Below, piece after piece: positions 47,646 through 57,110 of a stretch of 64,000 nt of DNA. Below the pieces are notes generated by a model, which saw only the letters and a list, made by a program, of their open reading frames with translations, searched no databases and was not told where the DNA came from. A program made the translations under genes and the position numbers. This DNA comes from JBCCSZ01 sp039821145 (GTDB taxonomy: Bacteria > Bacteroidota > Bacteroidia > Chitinophagales > Saprospiraceae): NCBI GenBank assembly GCA_039821145.1, contig JBCBOS010000017.1, positions 109,550 through 173,549 on the forward strand, in the 5' to 3' direction. Each line of letters starts with the position of its first letter. The stretch's first letter is position 1.

Positions 47646-47653
47646 TATATTTG
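47646..47653 (+). promoter_or_regulatory. Candidate -7 box for the exporter/acylase operon
   Basis: TATATTTG matches TAnnTTTG exactly, but no good TTTG/TTG box lies 19-21 nt upstream, so the promoter may be weak or activator-dependent. It implies a leader of about 265 nt. A near-match with one extra base (TACATTTTG at 47891-47899) is closer to the ATG. Confidence 0.4.
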
Positions 47654-47924
47654 TGGTAGGAAAATCGCACACCATTCTCACAACGCTACCTCATCAGTTG
47701 TACTCAAATTTCTTGGACATTCAATTTGGCATTAGTTTGGCTTGCCCAAATGCTTGTCGATTCTTTTGGATGACATCTCGCGATGCAAGCGTCGTATTTG
47801 TTAGATGACAAGTGCGACAAGGCTGATTTGTCGAGATGGTACCACCGCCGGGTGGGAACTCTCCATTGGTTATGACCATTGTTGAGGCAATACATTTTGT
47901 GCTAACATACATACGACTCAGTTT

Positions 47925-49598
47925 ATGGAACCCAAGGTCCCTAGTTTGTTCGATCTTCTCACGGCTACGGTCAGCAAGTGGGAACTAACAAAAATTGTTG
48001 GTGTGGGAATTCTATCGGGTGGAATCAATTTTTTGTTTCTCGCCCTGCTCAACCACATGATCGCTTTGCTGATCAATGATCAGTACAAAGTTTTTGATCT
48101 GAACTACGCCATGCTCTTTGCTTTTGTCATCATTGCATTCATCTGGTCGCGAAAGGCACTGACCGAATACATGATAGAACTGTCCCAACAACTTTTCTGG
48201 AAAATCAGGATGGATGTTTTGTACATCGTGCTGGGGGCGAGTTATGTCCAACTTTCTTCGAGGCGATCTCAGGTTCAGTCTGTGCTGATCAATGATGTGA
48301 ACATTCTCACCCAGGCGTCGTTGAACATCATCAATTTCATCACTTCCACAGTCGTGGTCATCGCCTGTTTGATTTACATGGCGTTCCAATCTTTCACACT
48401 TTTCGCCTCTACCCTACTCGTCTCTGTACTGGGCATTTTGATTTATTCGTTGGCCGCCAGAAAAAACAACGATAGATTTGAAAGAGCGAGAGAATTGGAA
48501 AATGGATTCATCCATCACTTCGATGCCATCATCGATGGGTTCAAAGAAATCAAGCTGAACATTCAAAAAGGGAAAGACATTTTTCACAACAAAATTCATC
48601 CCCTTGCACACGACTCTTACCAGAGCAATACAGGAGCCTTCATTGGTTTTTTGAACAATCAAATGACAGGCCAGATTCTGTTTTATTTTCTCGTCTCTTC
48701 CATCATCGTCTTCTTCAGTGTGTATCTGCAAGAGACCGCTGCCACCATTGTCAATTTCTTGTTCATTCTTTTGTATCTGTTGGGATCCATAGAAACGATT
48801 ATGGTCTTGCTACCCGGCTTGATGCAGGCGGGGGTATCCGGCAGGCGAATTGCACAATTGCGTTCAGACCTTGAGCCAGAAGAGATACAACTGCTGAGTT
48901 CAAAGCAAGTCTCCCCTTCTGTTCCATTTGCCTCTTTGGAACTCCAACAAATCTATTTCCAATACGACAAACGAGAAGACAGTACAGAGGAAGCCTTTGG
49001 CATTGGACCGTTGAATTTGAAAGTTGAAAAAGGCGACATCGTTTTCATTTTTGGAGGCAACGGCAGTGGAAAGACAACCCTCATCCACACGCTCTTGGGA
49101 TTGCTGAAAGCGCAGAAGGGTCGCATCTTCTGCAACGACCAAGCATTGGACCCGGATGACATGAGCACCTACAAAAGTCTATTCAGTACCGTCTTCAACG
49201 ACTTTTATTTGTTCGATGAGTTTTATGGCCTGGAATCCTTTAGCAGAGAGGCAGCAGATGAGTACCTCGCACTTTTTGAGATACAAGACAAGGTAGACAT
49301 TCTCGACAATGGATTCAGCACGACCAGTCTGTCGACAGGACAGCGAAAACGCCTTGCCCTGATTGCCGCCCTACTCGAAGAAAAACCCATCCTCGTACTA
49401 GACGAATGGGCAGCAGACCAAGATCCATATTTCAGGAGAAAGTTTTATACACAAATCATCCCTTTGCTCAAGAAAAAAGGAATCACTTTGCTGGCCATTA
49501 CGCATGACGACAACTACTACCATTGTGCCGATAAGCTCTACAAAATGGAATATGGAAAACTGTTGGAAGAGTCTTCGGTAGTCGCACAAGAAGCCTAG
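47925..49598 (+). CDS. Cyclic-peptide-type ABC exporter, PvdE/SyrD family (fused membrane and ATPase domains)
   Basis: A 557-residue half-transporter. The first ~320 residues hold about six membrane segments (for example GVGILSGGINFLFLALLNHM and LFILLYLLGSIETIMVLLPG). The ATPase domain has Walker A GGNGSGKTT, signature LSTGQRKRLAL and Walker B ILVLDEWAADQDP. The STGQRKR signature and DEWAADQDPxFRxxFY stretch are characteristic of the cyclic peptide transporter family, which includes PvdE (exports the acylated pyoverdine precursor to the periplasm) and SyrD. It heads a plus-strand set with the acylase gene 62 nt downstream and probably moves the NRPS/PKS product across the inner membrane. Confidence 0.93.
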   Translation: MEPKVPSLFDLLTATVSKWELTKIVGVGILSGGINFLFLALLNHMIALLINDQYKVFDLNYAMLFAFVIIAFIWSRKALTEYMIELSQQLFWKIRMDVLYIVLGASYVQLSSRRSQVQSVLINDVNILTQASLNIINFITSTVVVIACLIYMAFQSFTLFASTLLVSVLGILIYSLAARKNNDRFERARELENGFIHHFDAIIDGFKEIKLNIQKGKDIFHNKIHPLAHDSYQSNTGAFIGFLNNQMTGQILFYFLVSSIIVFFSVYLQETAATIVNFLFILLYLLGSIETIMVLLPGLMQAGVSGRRIAQLRSDLEPEEIQLLSSKQVSPSVPFASLELQQIYFQYDKREDSTEEAFGIGPLNLKVEKGDIVFIFGGNGSGKTTLIHTLLGLLKAQKGRIFCNDQALDPDDMSTYKSLFSTVFNDFYLFDEFYGLESFSREAADEYLALFEIQDKVDILDNGFSTTSLSTGQRKRLALIAALLEEKPILVLDEWAADQDPYFRRKFYTQIIPLLKKKGITLLAITHDDNYYHCADKLYKMEYGKLLEESSVVAQEA

Positions 49599-49660
49599 TA
49601 TCTTCCCATTGGTCCAACAAGTTCAAATTGCAATTTTTTGACTCATCAATTTGTAAACAA

Positions 49661-52018
49661 ATGCGTTTTTCCTTGCGTTTTCTTTTTCCACTCGCCACCC
49701 TGGTTTTGTTCATTACCGTCTTGTCCCGACAAGCGATGAATGTCCCGCCTTTGGGAAAATTCTTGAGTCCATTTTACGGACTGGCCCAAAGCAAAGAAGA
49801 GGTCAATAAACAAGAATGGTTGTACATGGATGGTCCTGCGGATCAAATTGAGGTGTATTACGACGAGCGGGGCATTCCACATATTTTCAGTCAGAATGAG
49901 GAAGACTTGTATTATGCACAAGGCTATCTCACTGCTTCGCAACGCTTGTGGCAAATGGATTTCATTTCCTATGCTGCTGCTGGTCGATTTTCTGAAATCA
50001 TTGGCGATCCATTTTTGGCATACGACCGTCTGCAAAGGCGAATGGGCATTTTGGATGCGGCCAAAAAATCACTCGAACTGATCAACCAACATCCGGCCTC
50101 CAAACAAGCATTGGAATCCTATACCAACGGTGTCAATGCATTCATCCAAAGTCTACACTTCAAAGCCCTGCCATTCGAATACAAATTATTGGACTACGAA
50201 CCGGAAAGATGGACCCCGCTGAAATCTGTACTCGTCATCAAGTACATGGCCAATCTACTCGCAGGCTACGAGGAAGACATCAGCATGAGCAAAATGCGGA
50301 TGGCCTTGGGCAAGGAAGATTTTATGAAGCTGTTTCCAGATCGACATTCTTACACCACCCAAGCAAGTCCATCTCCTGAAGATACCTTGGCAAATACACC
50401 CTTTGGCGACTACCTCAATTATTCCTTTTTGATTCGAAATGCCCGGACCCTTTCGTCCAACTACAATCCCCGACTGGGCAGCAACAGTTGGGCGGTTTCT
50501 GGTGCGCGCACCCAATCTGGAAATCCCATGCTGTGCAGCGATCCACATTTGAATTTGTTGCTGCCTTCGACTTGGTTTGAACTTCAATTGGTTTCCAAAA
50601 AATGCAATGCTTATGGCGTCTCCATCCCCGGCGTACCTGGAGTCGTCATCGGCTTCAATAAGGACCTCGCCTGGGGGATCACCAATGGCGCCACAGACGT
50701 AAAAGATTGGTACAAATTGGAACTGAGCAAAGACTACCAGTCGTACAAATTCGAGGGTGCCTGGCACAAAACCAAGCAGACAACAGAGGAAATCAAAATT
50801 CGCGGAAATGCCACATTTGTGGACACCATCTACCACACTCAGCACGGACCCATCGTGATAGATTCTACCTTCAACCAAACACCAGAGGTAAAAGACCATG
50901 CCATGCGCTGGACCCTCAATGATCCCTCCAATGAGATCCGGACATTTTTGGAATTGGCCAAGGCCAACAACTACCAAACATTTCGACAAGCCATTCAACA
51001 CTTCCAGTGCCCCATTCAAAACTTCACCTATGCCGATCGATTTGGAGAGATTGCAGTACACCACCAAGGAGCGGTTTATGAAAAGTGGGCTGGCCAAGGA
51101 AAGTTCGTTCTAGACGGCACCCGCAAAGACCACCTCTATGAAAAAAAGTTGACAAGCGAGCAACTGCCGCAAACCCACAATCCAGCCTCCGGCCTTGTCT
51201 TTTCTGCCAACAATCACCCTCCCCTCCTCCCCTCTTCCTCCCACTACCTCAACGGGGCTTATTCGGAGATCCGCTCCAATCGATTGCAAGCTGTTTTTGC
51301 CGACAAAGAAAAATTCTCTCTCTCTGACATGCAACAACTTCAACTCGACAACACCAACCAATTTGCCACGGACGCCCTGCCCATTTTACTCCAACGCCTG
51401 GCCACTGCCAAGCCCACTCTTGCCCAACTCGACGGCTACCAACAACTCCAAGAGTGGGACAAAACCTACACCACACAAAGCAAGCAAGCCGTCTTGTTTG
51501 AACGCTGGATGTCTGCCTTCGAAGAAATGGTTTGGGACGAAATCACCTCCTACGATTTTTACCTCAAACTCCCAGAACGCTACGTCTTGTTGCAGCTCCT
51601 CCAATCAGAACCCCAAAATGCCTTTTTCGATCTGCAATCAACCGAGGCCATCGAAACTGCCGATGACCTACTGGTCCGATCCTTTGAAGAAGTCACAATA
51701 AACTTTGAAGAAAATACCTGGGGGGAGGTCAACCAAGTCCAATTCACACACCTCAGTTTCCTGGAAGGTCTGAGTTCGCCCACCTACCCCTCGTCAGGCC
51801 ACCCGGATGCACTCAATGCCTTGTCCACCGACTGGGGCCCCAGCTGGCGCATGGTCGTCGAATTGGGTGATCGCCCCCTGGCCTACGGCATCTGCGCTGG
51901 TGGAAATTCCGGCATCCTCAACAGCCCCGAACAAACACAAAGCATCAAAGACTGGCTGGCCGGCACCTACTACGAACTTCACTATTATCTCAACAAAGAA
52001 GAACCCAATCAACAATAA
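49661..52018 (+). CDS. Penicillin-acylase-family Ntn hydrolase (PvdQ-like amidohydrolase)
   Basis: About 785 residues from the ATG at 49661; a TTG at 49628 would add 11 residues ahead of the membrane-targeting segment (MRFSLRFLFPLATLVLFITVLS). This N-terminus directs the protein to the periplasm or anchors it. DERGIPHIFSQNEEDLYYAQGYLTA lies in the alpha-chain region. GSNSWAVSG marks the autoproteolytic junction, with the predicted catalytic N-terminal Ser at residue 274 (codon at 50480-50482), followed by CSDPHLNLLLPSTWFE. Family members cleave N-acyl bonds of beta-lactams, homoserine lactones or, as PvdQ, the fatty acyl tail of a pyoverdine precursor. Next to a PvdE-like exporter and a FAAL-primed assembly line, a deacylase role on the cluster product is the best guess. 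Confidence 0.9.
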   Translation: MRFSLRFLFPLATLVLFITVLSRQAMNVPPLGKFLSPFYGLAQSKEEVNKQEWLYMDGPADQIEVYYDERGIPHIFSQNEEDLYYAQGYLTASQRLWQMDFISYAAAGRFSEIIGDPFLAYDRLQRRMGILDAAKKSLELINQHPASKQALESYTNGVNAFIQSLHFKALPFEYKLLDYEPERWTPLKSVLVIKYMANLLAGYEEDISMSKMRMALGKEDFMKLFPDRHSYTTQASPSPEDTLANTPFGDYLNYSFLIRNARTLSSNYNPRLGSNSWAVSGARTQSGNPMLCSDPHLNLLLPSTWFELQLVSKKCNAYGVSIPGVPGVVIGFNKDLAWGITNGATDVKDWYKLELSKDYQSYKFEGAWHKTKQTTEEIKIRGNATFVDTIYHTQHGPIVIDSTFNQTPEVKDHAMRWTLNDPSNEIRTFLELAKANNYQTFRQAIQHFQCPIQNFTYADRFGEIAVHHQGAVYEKWAGQGKFVLDGTRKDHLYEKKLTSEQLPQTHNPASGLVFSANNHPPLLPSSSHYLNGAYSEIRSNRLQAVFADKEKFSLSDMQQLQLDNTNQFATDALPILLQRLATAKPTLAQLDGYQQLQEWDKTYTTQSKQAVLFERWMSAFEEMVWDEITSYDFYLKLPERYVLLQLLQSEPQNAFFDLQSTEAIETADDLLVRSFEEVTINFEENTWGEVNQVQFTHLSFLEGLSSPTYPSSGHPDALNALSTDWGPSWRMVVELGDRPLAYGICAGGNSGILNSPEQTQSIKDWLAGTYYELHYYLNKEEPNQQ

Positions 52019-52024
52019 CGCCTT

Positions 52025-52396
52025 ATGAAAACAGTTGCCCTTTTTCTCCTCCTGCTCATCGCCTCGGCTGCCATTCAGCTGCTGGCCTTTCTCCCTTGGT
52101 GGTCCTTTGCGGCCCTCTGCTTTTTACTGGGTGCCACCCTCCCCTTCCGCTCCTGGAATGCCCCTCCCTTTGGCATCGGATTTTTGTCCGGCTGCTGCCT
52201 CTGGATCGGCGCCACACTCTGGTATCAACCCTCTTTTGGGGAGAGCCTGCTGGCGAGCCTGGGGCAAAACTTCGGTGTTCCCAGCTTTGCCCTTTTGCTA
52301 TGCATTGGGGTGTTGGGCGGACTGCTGAGTGGGCTGGCGGTTTATGCAGGCTTTTTGTTGTCCAATGGCGGAGTAGAGCGGAGGTTGCGTTTGTGA
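52025..52396 (+). CDS. Small multi-pass membrane protein of unknown function
   Basis: A 123-residue, very hydrophobic protein starting 6 nt after the acylase stop codon, so it is co-transcribed with it. Three or four membrane segments are visible (about 3-22, 25-42, 48-68 and 88-112) with a short basic C-terminus (ERRLRL). I do not recognise a family. Its close coupling to the acylase suggests a partner or membrane role in export or maturation, but it may be a lineage-specific passenger. Confidence 0.65.
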   Translation: MKTVALFLLLLIASAAIQLLAFLPWWSFAALCFLLGATLPFRSWNAPPFGIGFLSGCCLWIGATLWYQPSFGESLLASLGQNFGVPSFALLLCIGVLGGLLSGLAVYAGFLLSNGGVERRLRL

Positions 52397-52407
52397 GCAA
52401 TTGGTCT

Positions 52408-55400
52408 TTACCGAACCAGTGTCAGCGTACCGCCCCATACCCTCGTTCTGCCATCTATGAATCGAATGCTCACAGAATACATGTATACGCCAATCGGCAT
52501 AGGTCTGCCTTTGTGAGTGCCATTCCATCCATTCCAGCTCTGCTCCCCTGCCAAATGCTGGGCCTCGTATAAGCTGGCTCCCCATCGATCAAAAACCCTG
52601 TAATACAACAGTTCAGCAACATCTGGTCCGAGATGAATTTGATGGACATCGTTGATCTGATCGCCATTGGGTGTGATGACATTGGGGATGAAAACTTTGT
52701 CTTTCAAGTTTACATTCAAGGTGATGCTTGTTTCCAGTGTACAACCCAAAGAATCCTGTAGTCGCAATTGGTAAGTGATCTCTCCTTTGGGTGCTGATGT
52801 GGGAAACAGACAAGTATCACAATCCAGATAAGTAGAGGGACTCCATTGTATGTATTGTGGATTGAAATTGACAATGGGATTCAAGCTCTTGGACTCTCCC
52901 AAATCAATCCAATAAGGTTGTCCGTCAAACTCTACGGAATTGTCATTGGCAGCCGGAATTTCCAATGTCCATTGATGGGTACAATTATGCTGGTCCAAAA
53001 TATTCAATTCATAAATGCCTGCAAAGCGATTTGACAAAATCAAGGGAAAGGCATCGATGGATTCAAACTGCAGCCCTTCGAATGAAAAGCGATAAGGAGG
53101 GATTCCTCCGATGATGGAATCGATGATGATTTTACCACTGGCTTCTCCGTGACAGGAGGGTGCTTGCACATGTGAGAATACCTGCAAGGGAGGAGGTGCA
53201 TCGATGCGGGCCGTATCGTAGAAGATGCAATTGTTGCCATCCTCTACTCTGACTACGTAGTCACCCCTCTTCAGATTTTTCAAGCTGGTCGATCCATCGG
53301 CTGCTGCAGGTTGCCAATCGAACTGAAAGGGAGGAATTCCAAATGGGAACAATGTCAAGTCCCCATCATTGCTGTCAAAACAGCTGGCGTCATTGGTCAA
53401 AAACCGGGTAGAGCTTTTCGGAAATTCTTCTACCTGAATGCTCAAATCTTTCTGACAATGGTATTGGTTTCGGATGCTCAGTTGGTACGTTCCTTTGGCC
53501 AGGTTTTCTATGATGGACGTATCAGGCTGAGGCAGTTGCCAATCATATGTGTATGGGCCACCTCCACTGATGGGAGAAATGGCAATGCGCCCGGATGCAT
53601 ACTGCGGGCAGCTCGGCTGGACGTCAATGGCAAATTGCATGGCCTCGATCAGCATGCCAAATTTGTTGTTGGAATAGTCACATTCGTAGAGGGGGGTGAG
53701 TGGAAAGTCCGATTGCAAAAATGGAACTCTCTGCTGCCCTCCATCGTTGGCGACGACGAAGATGGAATCTCCTTGTATGAGGGGTAAGGTTTGTGGAAAT
53801 TGTTTGCACGCACCGGGTGGAATCTCTGTTCCCAATTGTACCGAAAACAATCTATCACCTCTCACTGTATTGGGATTATTTTTGTAGAACGAAAGGGTAC
53901 AGTCTGCAGGGACCATACAATCACCCTGATTGCATATTTCTATTTCCACAGAGAGAGAATCACCCAAGCATGCGACATTGCCAAGGCCTGTGATGGCCAC
54001 GTCTGCTACGGGTCGCCGGACATCGGCATATGCCTGCAAAAAACCGATGAGAAAATGTCGAGCTGTATCGGTATAGGGGTTTTGTTGGTGAATCGGGATG
54101 CTGAGATCATCGTTGGCATTGGTATTGAAAAAGGCGTGTTGGTTCCATAAAGTTCTGGATTTGGCCCAAGCTTGTTTGGAAGAACCAAAGGCATAAATTC
54201 GCCCTTCCCTTGAATTGGCACCGTCTTCTCCTGAGACCAATATCTCTGTTCTCCCATCGCCGTCAACGTCCAATATCAGAGGGTACTCCGCCAGGGGATC
54301 AGACTTCATGGATTGACGCCAGATGATATTCCCCAATTCTCCATCGCGGACCAAAAGTCTTTCCCTGTCGCGAACAATGACCTCTGCCTTCCCGTCTGCA
54401 TCAAAGTCAAAAACAGAGGGAGGAGAAAATGAATTGTTGGATTCTTTTAGCCAAATCAGATTCAAATTATTGTCCAAAGCGTAGAGATTTTTGTAAGCGT
54501 CAAAACAAAGATCAGGTCGGCGATCACCGTCTAGATCAGCGATGGCAACCCTGGATGCAGGGATGTCGTTTCTATTATCCGGTACTCCATAGCTACCGAT
54601 CAGTTGATCTGTTTGCAAGTCCCAGATGTAAACATGGCGTTGCCCATTCTTGCTCCCCTGAACAATCCCATCAAGGTCTCCATCCATATCAAAATCTGCA
54701 ATGGAAGTATAGCCATCTGAAAAATCGGAAGGCGCCTGCACGACCAAATCAATCACGCCTGTTTTCAAACTTACTGACAAGACCTGATTGCCTGCGACAA
54801 TTTCCAAGCCTTGACAGTTTGGACATAGATAATCGGGTAAAGCATCTGCTGCCACAACTGCCGTGAAATTGACATCTGGAGAAAATGGGTGCTGGCCATC
54901 GGACAAGGCGTCCCCTCCTTCTGCCAATAATGCCCCAGTCTTGGAATCAAAAATCTGGTTTCCAATCAATACTTCAGGCTGGCCATCCTGATCAAAATCT
55001 GCTAGGCTGATGCTGGCCCAGGAATAACTGCCGTCATAGCCAACTTTGTCACCTCTTGAAAATACCATCGATCCATCCGTTCGAAGAGCATATAAGTAGC
55101 AGTCGGCTCCTGCAAAAAACATCTCCCCTCTTCCATCTCTGTCTGTATCGCCAATGGCAGGAAATGTCCCCTTCGTGAGCTTGGCGGGAGGGGCAATGAC
55201 TTGCTTTGTTTGTCCGTTTCGCCCGTCTAGAATTATAAGCTTGTCCCCTTCTTCGTTGTAGGTGAGTATTTCCGCAATGCCATCGCCATCCAAATCACCT
55301 GCAATGAGGGGAGCTCCGTTTGCTGTGGCCACAGAACTTTGCCATTCCAACTGGGGTTGCATGCCAGCCGTAGAGAAATCTGCCGGACAACTGACCGGAC

Positions 55401-56955
55401 AGTTGTCAAAATAAAAAGACTCGCAATCTGTCTCACAGAAGCAAGCAGGATCAAAACAATCTGCCAAGTCGTTGTAATCATCGTCTTTGCCATTGTTGCA
55501 TATCTCCACACATTCTGTGGCAAGTATCCGAATGGTATCGGAGAGCGTACAAAGCTCTTGTAGAGACAAATCATCGATGGCAAACCCATTGCCCAGTGTA
55601 CTCAATTGGCGATTGATGATGCAAATCTGTAAAGTGCTTTCTACTTGTGAATTCCAGGTGAGTTGATGTGATTGCCATTGGCAAAGGTCTTTGCTCAGAT
55701 CCAGTCTGGGACCAATTTCTTTGTCATTGAACAAGAAAGACAATTGCGCAGGCTTCAGCGTATCCAGTCCCTGGGCCCAGGCCGTAAATAAATAATCGGT
55801 ATTCTGGGAAACATCCATCTGTTGACACCACAAAAGATGATTCCGAATGGAGTCTCCATCTACCACCATCATCTGACTGTCTTCTCCCGGCCGATCAATG
55901 CAGGCTGGTGGGAAACCCATCGAAGCACTGTCTACAATGTCATAATGCCCATGCAATGGGCTGCTTGGCAGTGCGCGAACATAGTCTGTTGCAAAAAGGA
56001 TGGGAGCATTGTAGGGAAAAGAACCTCCTTCAATCAAATTGTCAGGAGATTGCATCTGAATGGTCAGGGTCAAATCGGTATCTTGCTGTGGAAAAAAGAC
56101 GGGCTGCAAACTGGTGGAATCACTCAGCATGTTGGGATGAGACCACTGAAAGTCGTACAAACCACAAGGCAGATGCAGATCAGGGAGCAAGCGAAATCCT
56201 TGATTTTCGCACAGGCTGGTATCGGGACCAAGTTCCAGGAATGCCTGGCCACAAAATCCCTTGATCGTCTTTGGTACACTCAAATCTTGACAGTCATCAA
56301 AATTCTCTTCGTACAATATTCCTTGCGAATCATAAAATCTCAGCCAATCCAATTCTCCACTTCCTTTGGCAGAAATATACATCTTATCAAAAAAACAGAC
56401 AGCCTCCTCCGAGAACAATTCCAAGCGCTCTACCCCATCGTAAAATATTTTCATGTGGTGGTGATCGACAAACTCCAATCGAACAACTCCCCAATCTGGC
56501 TCAATGAGCAATGCCGTTGTATCTCGTAGCAGACTGCCTCCCCAATTGGCCCGAGTAAATCTTTTTGATCTTTCTTTGGCAATGAAAACACAACCTGCCT
56601 GCCGGACATTGTCATCGGCAAAAAAATCCAATACAATGTCATACGCATCAATCCCTCCCCTGTCCTCTGTACTTCTGATGCGCATTTCAACTGCCATCCC
56701 CTCTTCCAGATGAAGCTGTAGATTGCTCAGGCGAAACACCGACCAATAATAGCTGGTATCTGCCAGCGAAGAAGGAATGTATGCAATGCCCTCCCTCTCA
56801 TCGATGACCTGGCAAGGATCTTCATCGGGCTCCCAATACGATCCAACACCATCAACATAAAAGCGCCATTCCTGTGCATCGGCCTCTATCGAGTAAATCA
56901 CAAACAATGACAGGATGAATAAAAATTCTATTTCGATCTTTATATTAAATCTCAT
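52408..56955 (-). CDS. Large secreted protein: FG-GAP propeller, SprB-like repeats, T9SS type B sorting domain
   Basis: About 1515 residues. A signal peptide (1-28, ending DAQEW) is followed by a lectin/glucanase-like beta domain (about 35-235) and Ig-like segments (LGPDTSLCENQGFRL). A Cys-rich MopE-like calcium/metal motif (EICNNGKDDDYNDLADC) lies near 490. About seven DxDxDG-type FG-GAP repeats follow (about 540-940; GDLDGDGIAEI, ADFDQDGQPEV, LDVDGDGRTEI), consistent with a calcium-binding beta-propeller. Then come a CARDB-like stretch, three SprB-like repeats (about 1150-1390; SGGGPYTYDW, FGIPPFQFDW, IGGIPPYRFSF), and the C-terminal type B domain (FIPNVITPNGDQIND ... NGWNGTHKGRPMPIGVYMYSV). 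It is probably a cell-surface adhesin exported by the type IX system. Its stop is 11 nt from the convergent small membrane protein gene. Confidence 0.88.
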   Translation of the reverse strand: MRFNIKIEIEFLFILSLFVIYSIEADAQEWRFYVDGVGSYWEPDEDPCQVIDEREGIAYIPSSLADTSYYWSVFRLSNLQLHLEEGMAVEMRIRSTEDRGGIDAYDIVLDFFADDNVRQAGCVFIAKERSKRFTRANWGGSLLRDTTALLIEPDWGVVRLEFVDHHHMKIFYDGVERLELFSEEAVCFFDKMYISAKGSGELDWLRFYDSQGILYEENFDDCQDLSVPKTIKGFCGQAFLELGPDTSLCENQGFRLLPDLHLPCGLYDFQWSHPNMLSDSTSLQPVFFPQQDTDLTLTIQMQSPDNLIEGGSFPYNAPILFATDYVRALPSSPLHGHYDIVDSASMGFPPACIDRPGEDSQMMVVDGDSIRNHLLWCQQMDVSQNTDYLFTAWAQGLDTLKPAQLSFLFNDKEIGPRLDLSKDLCQWQSHQLTWNSQVESTLQICIINRQLSTLGNGFAIDDLSLQELCTLSDTIRILATECVEICNNGKDDDYNDLADCFDPACFCETDCESFYFDNCPVSCPADFSTAGMQPQLEWQSSVATANGAPLIAGDLDGDGIAEILTYNEEGDKLIILDGRNGQTKQVIAPPAKLTKGTFPAIGDTDRDGRGEMFFAGADCYLYALRTDGSMVFSRGDKVGYDGSYSWASISLADFDQDGQPEVLIGNQIFDSKTGALLAEGGDALSDGQHPFSPDVNFTAVVAADALPDYLCPNCQGLEIVAGNQVLSVSLKTGVIDLVVQAPSDFSDGYTSIADFDMDGDLDGIVQGSKNGQRHVYIWDLQTDQLIGSYGVPDNRNDIPASRVAIADLDGDRRPDLCFDAYKNLYALDNNLNLIWLKESNNSFSPPSVFDFDADGKAEVIVRDRERLLVRDGELGNIIWRQSMKSDPLAEYPLILDVDGDGRTEILVSGEDGANSREGRIYAFGSSKQAWAKSRTLWNQHAFFNTNANDDLSIPIHQQNPYTDTARHFLIGFLQAYADVRRPVADVAITGLGNVACLGDSLSVEIEICNQGDCMVPADCTLSFYKNNPNTVRGDRLFSVQLGTEIPPGACKQFPQTLPLIQGDSIFVVANDGGQQRVPFLQSDFPLTPLYECDYSNNKFGMLIEAMQFAIDVQPSCPQYASGRIAISPISGGGPYTYDWQLPQPDTSIIENLAKGTYQLSIRNQYHCQKDLSIQVEEFPKSSTRFLTNDASCFDSNDGDLTLFPFGIPPFQFDWQPAAADGSTSLKNLKRGDYVVRVEDGNNCIFYDTARIDAPPPLQVFSHVQAPSCHGEASGKIIIDSIIGGIPPYRFSFEGLQFESIDAFPLILSNRFAGIYELNILDQHNCTHQWTLEIPAANDNSVEFDGQPYWIDLGESKSLNPIVNFNPQYIQWSPSTYLDCDTCLFPTSAPKGEITYQLRLQDSLGCTLETSITLNVNLKDKVFIPNVITPNGDQINDVHQIHLGPDVAELLYYRVFDRWGASLYEAQHLAGEQSWNGWNGTHKGRPMPIGVYMYSVSIRFIDGRTRVWGGTLTLVR

Positions 56956-57110
56956 AATTCAATACATTTTTATTGCCCAATACAACTACAATTATCTGTT
57001 AATCAATAAAATATAAATTTGATTAACAATTTTATCATCAATAAAAATTCTAAAAAAATAATTTATATATTAGTTCATAAGTCAAGTATTTTTAATCATA
57101 ATTTCAAAAA
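56956..57110. promoter_or_regulatory. AT-rich divergent promoter region with a TAnnTTTG box
   Basis: About 155 bp, strongly AT-rich, between the divergent adhesin and PorP/SprF-like genes. On the plus strand TAAATTTG (57014-57021) fits the Bacteroidota -7 box and lies 89 bp before the ATG at 57111; no clear TTG box is at the usual distance. I saw no equally good box for the minus direction. Confidence 0.45.

Larger units (their letters stand above)
47363..47924. other. Divergent intergenic region between receptor and exporter genes
   Basis: About 560 bp with no convincing gene. It contains two perfect palindromic elements (47527-47551 and 47588-47599), a -7 box for the exporter direction (47646-47653), and short hairpins such as 47815-47833 (6-bp arms) and 47842-47855 (5-bp arms). 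Confidence 0.5.

Noticed and set aside
49628..49660. TTG start for the acylase
   Set aside because: Starting at the ATG at 49661 puts the basic residues and hydrophobic targeting segment at the N-terminus; the TTG version buries them behind 11 unrelated residues.
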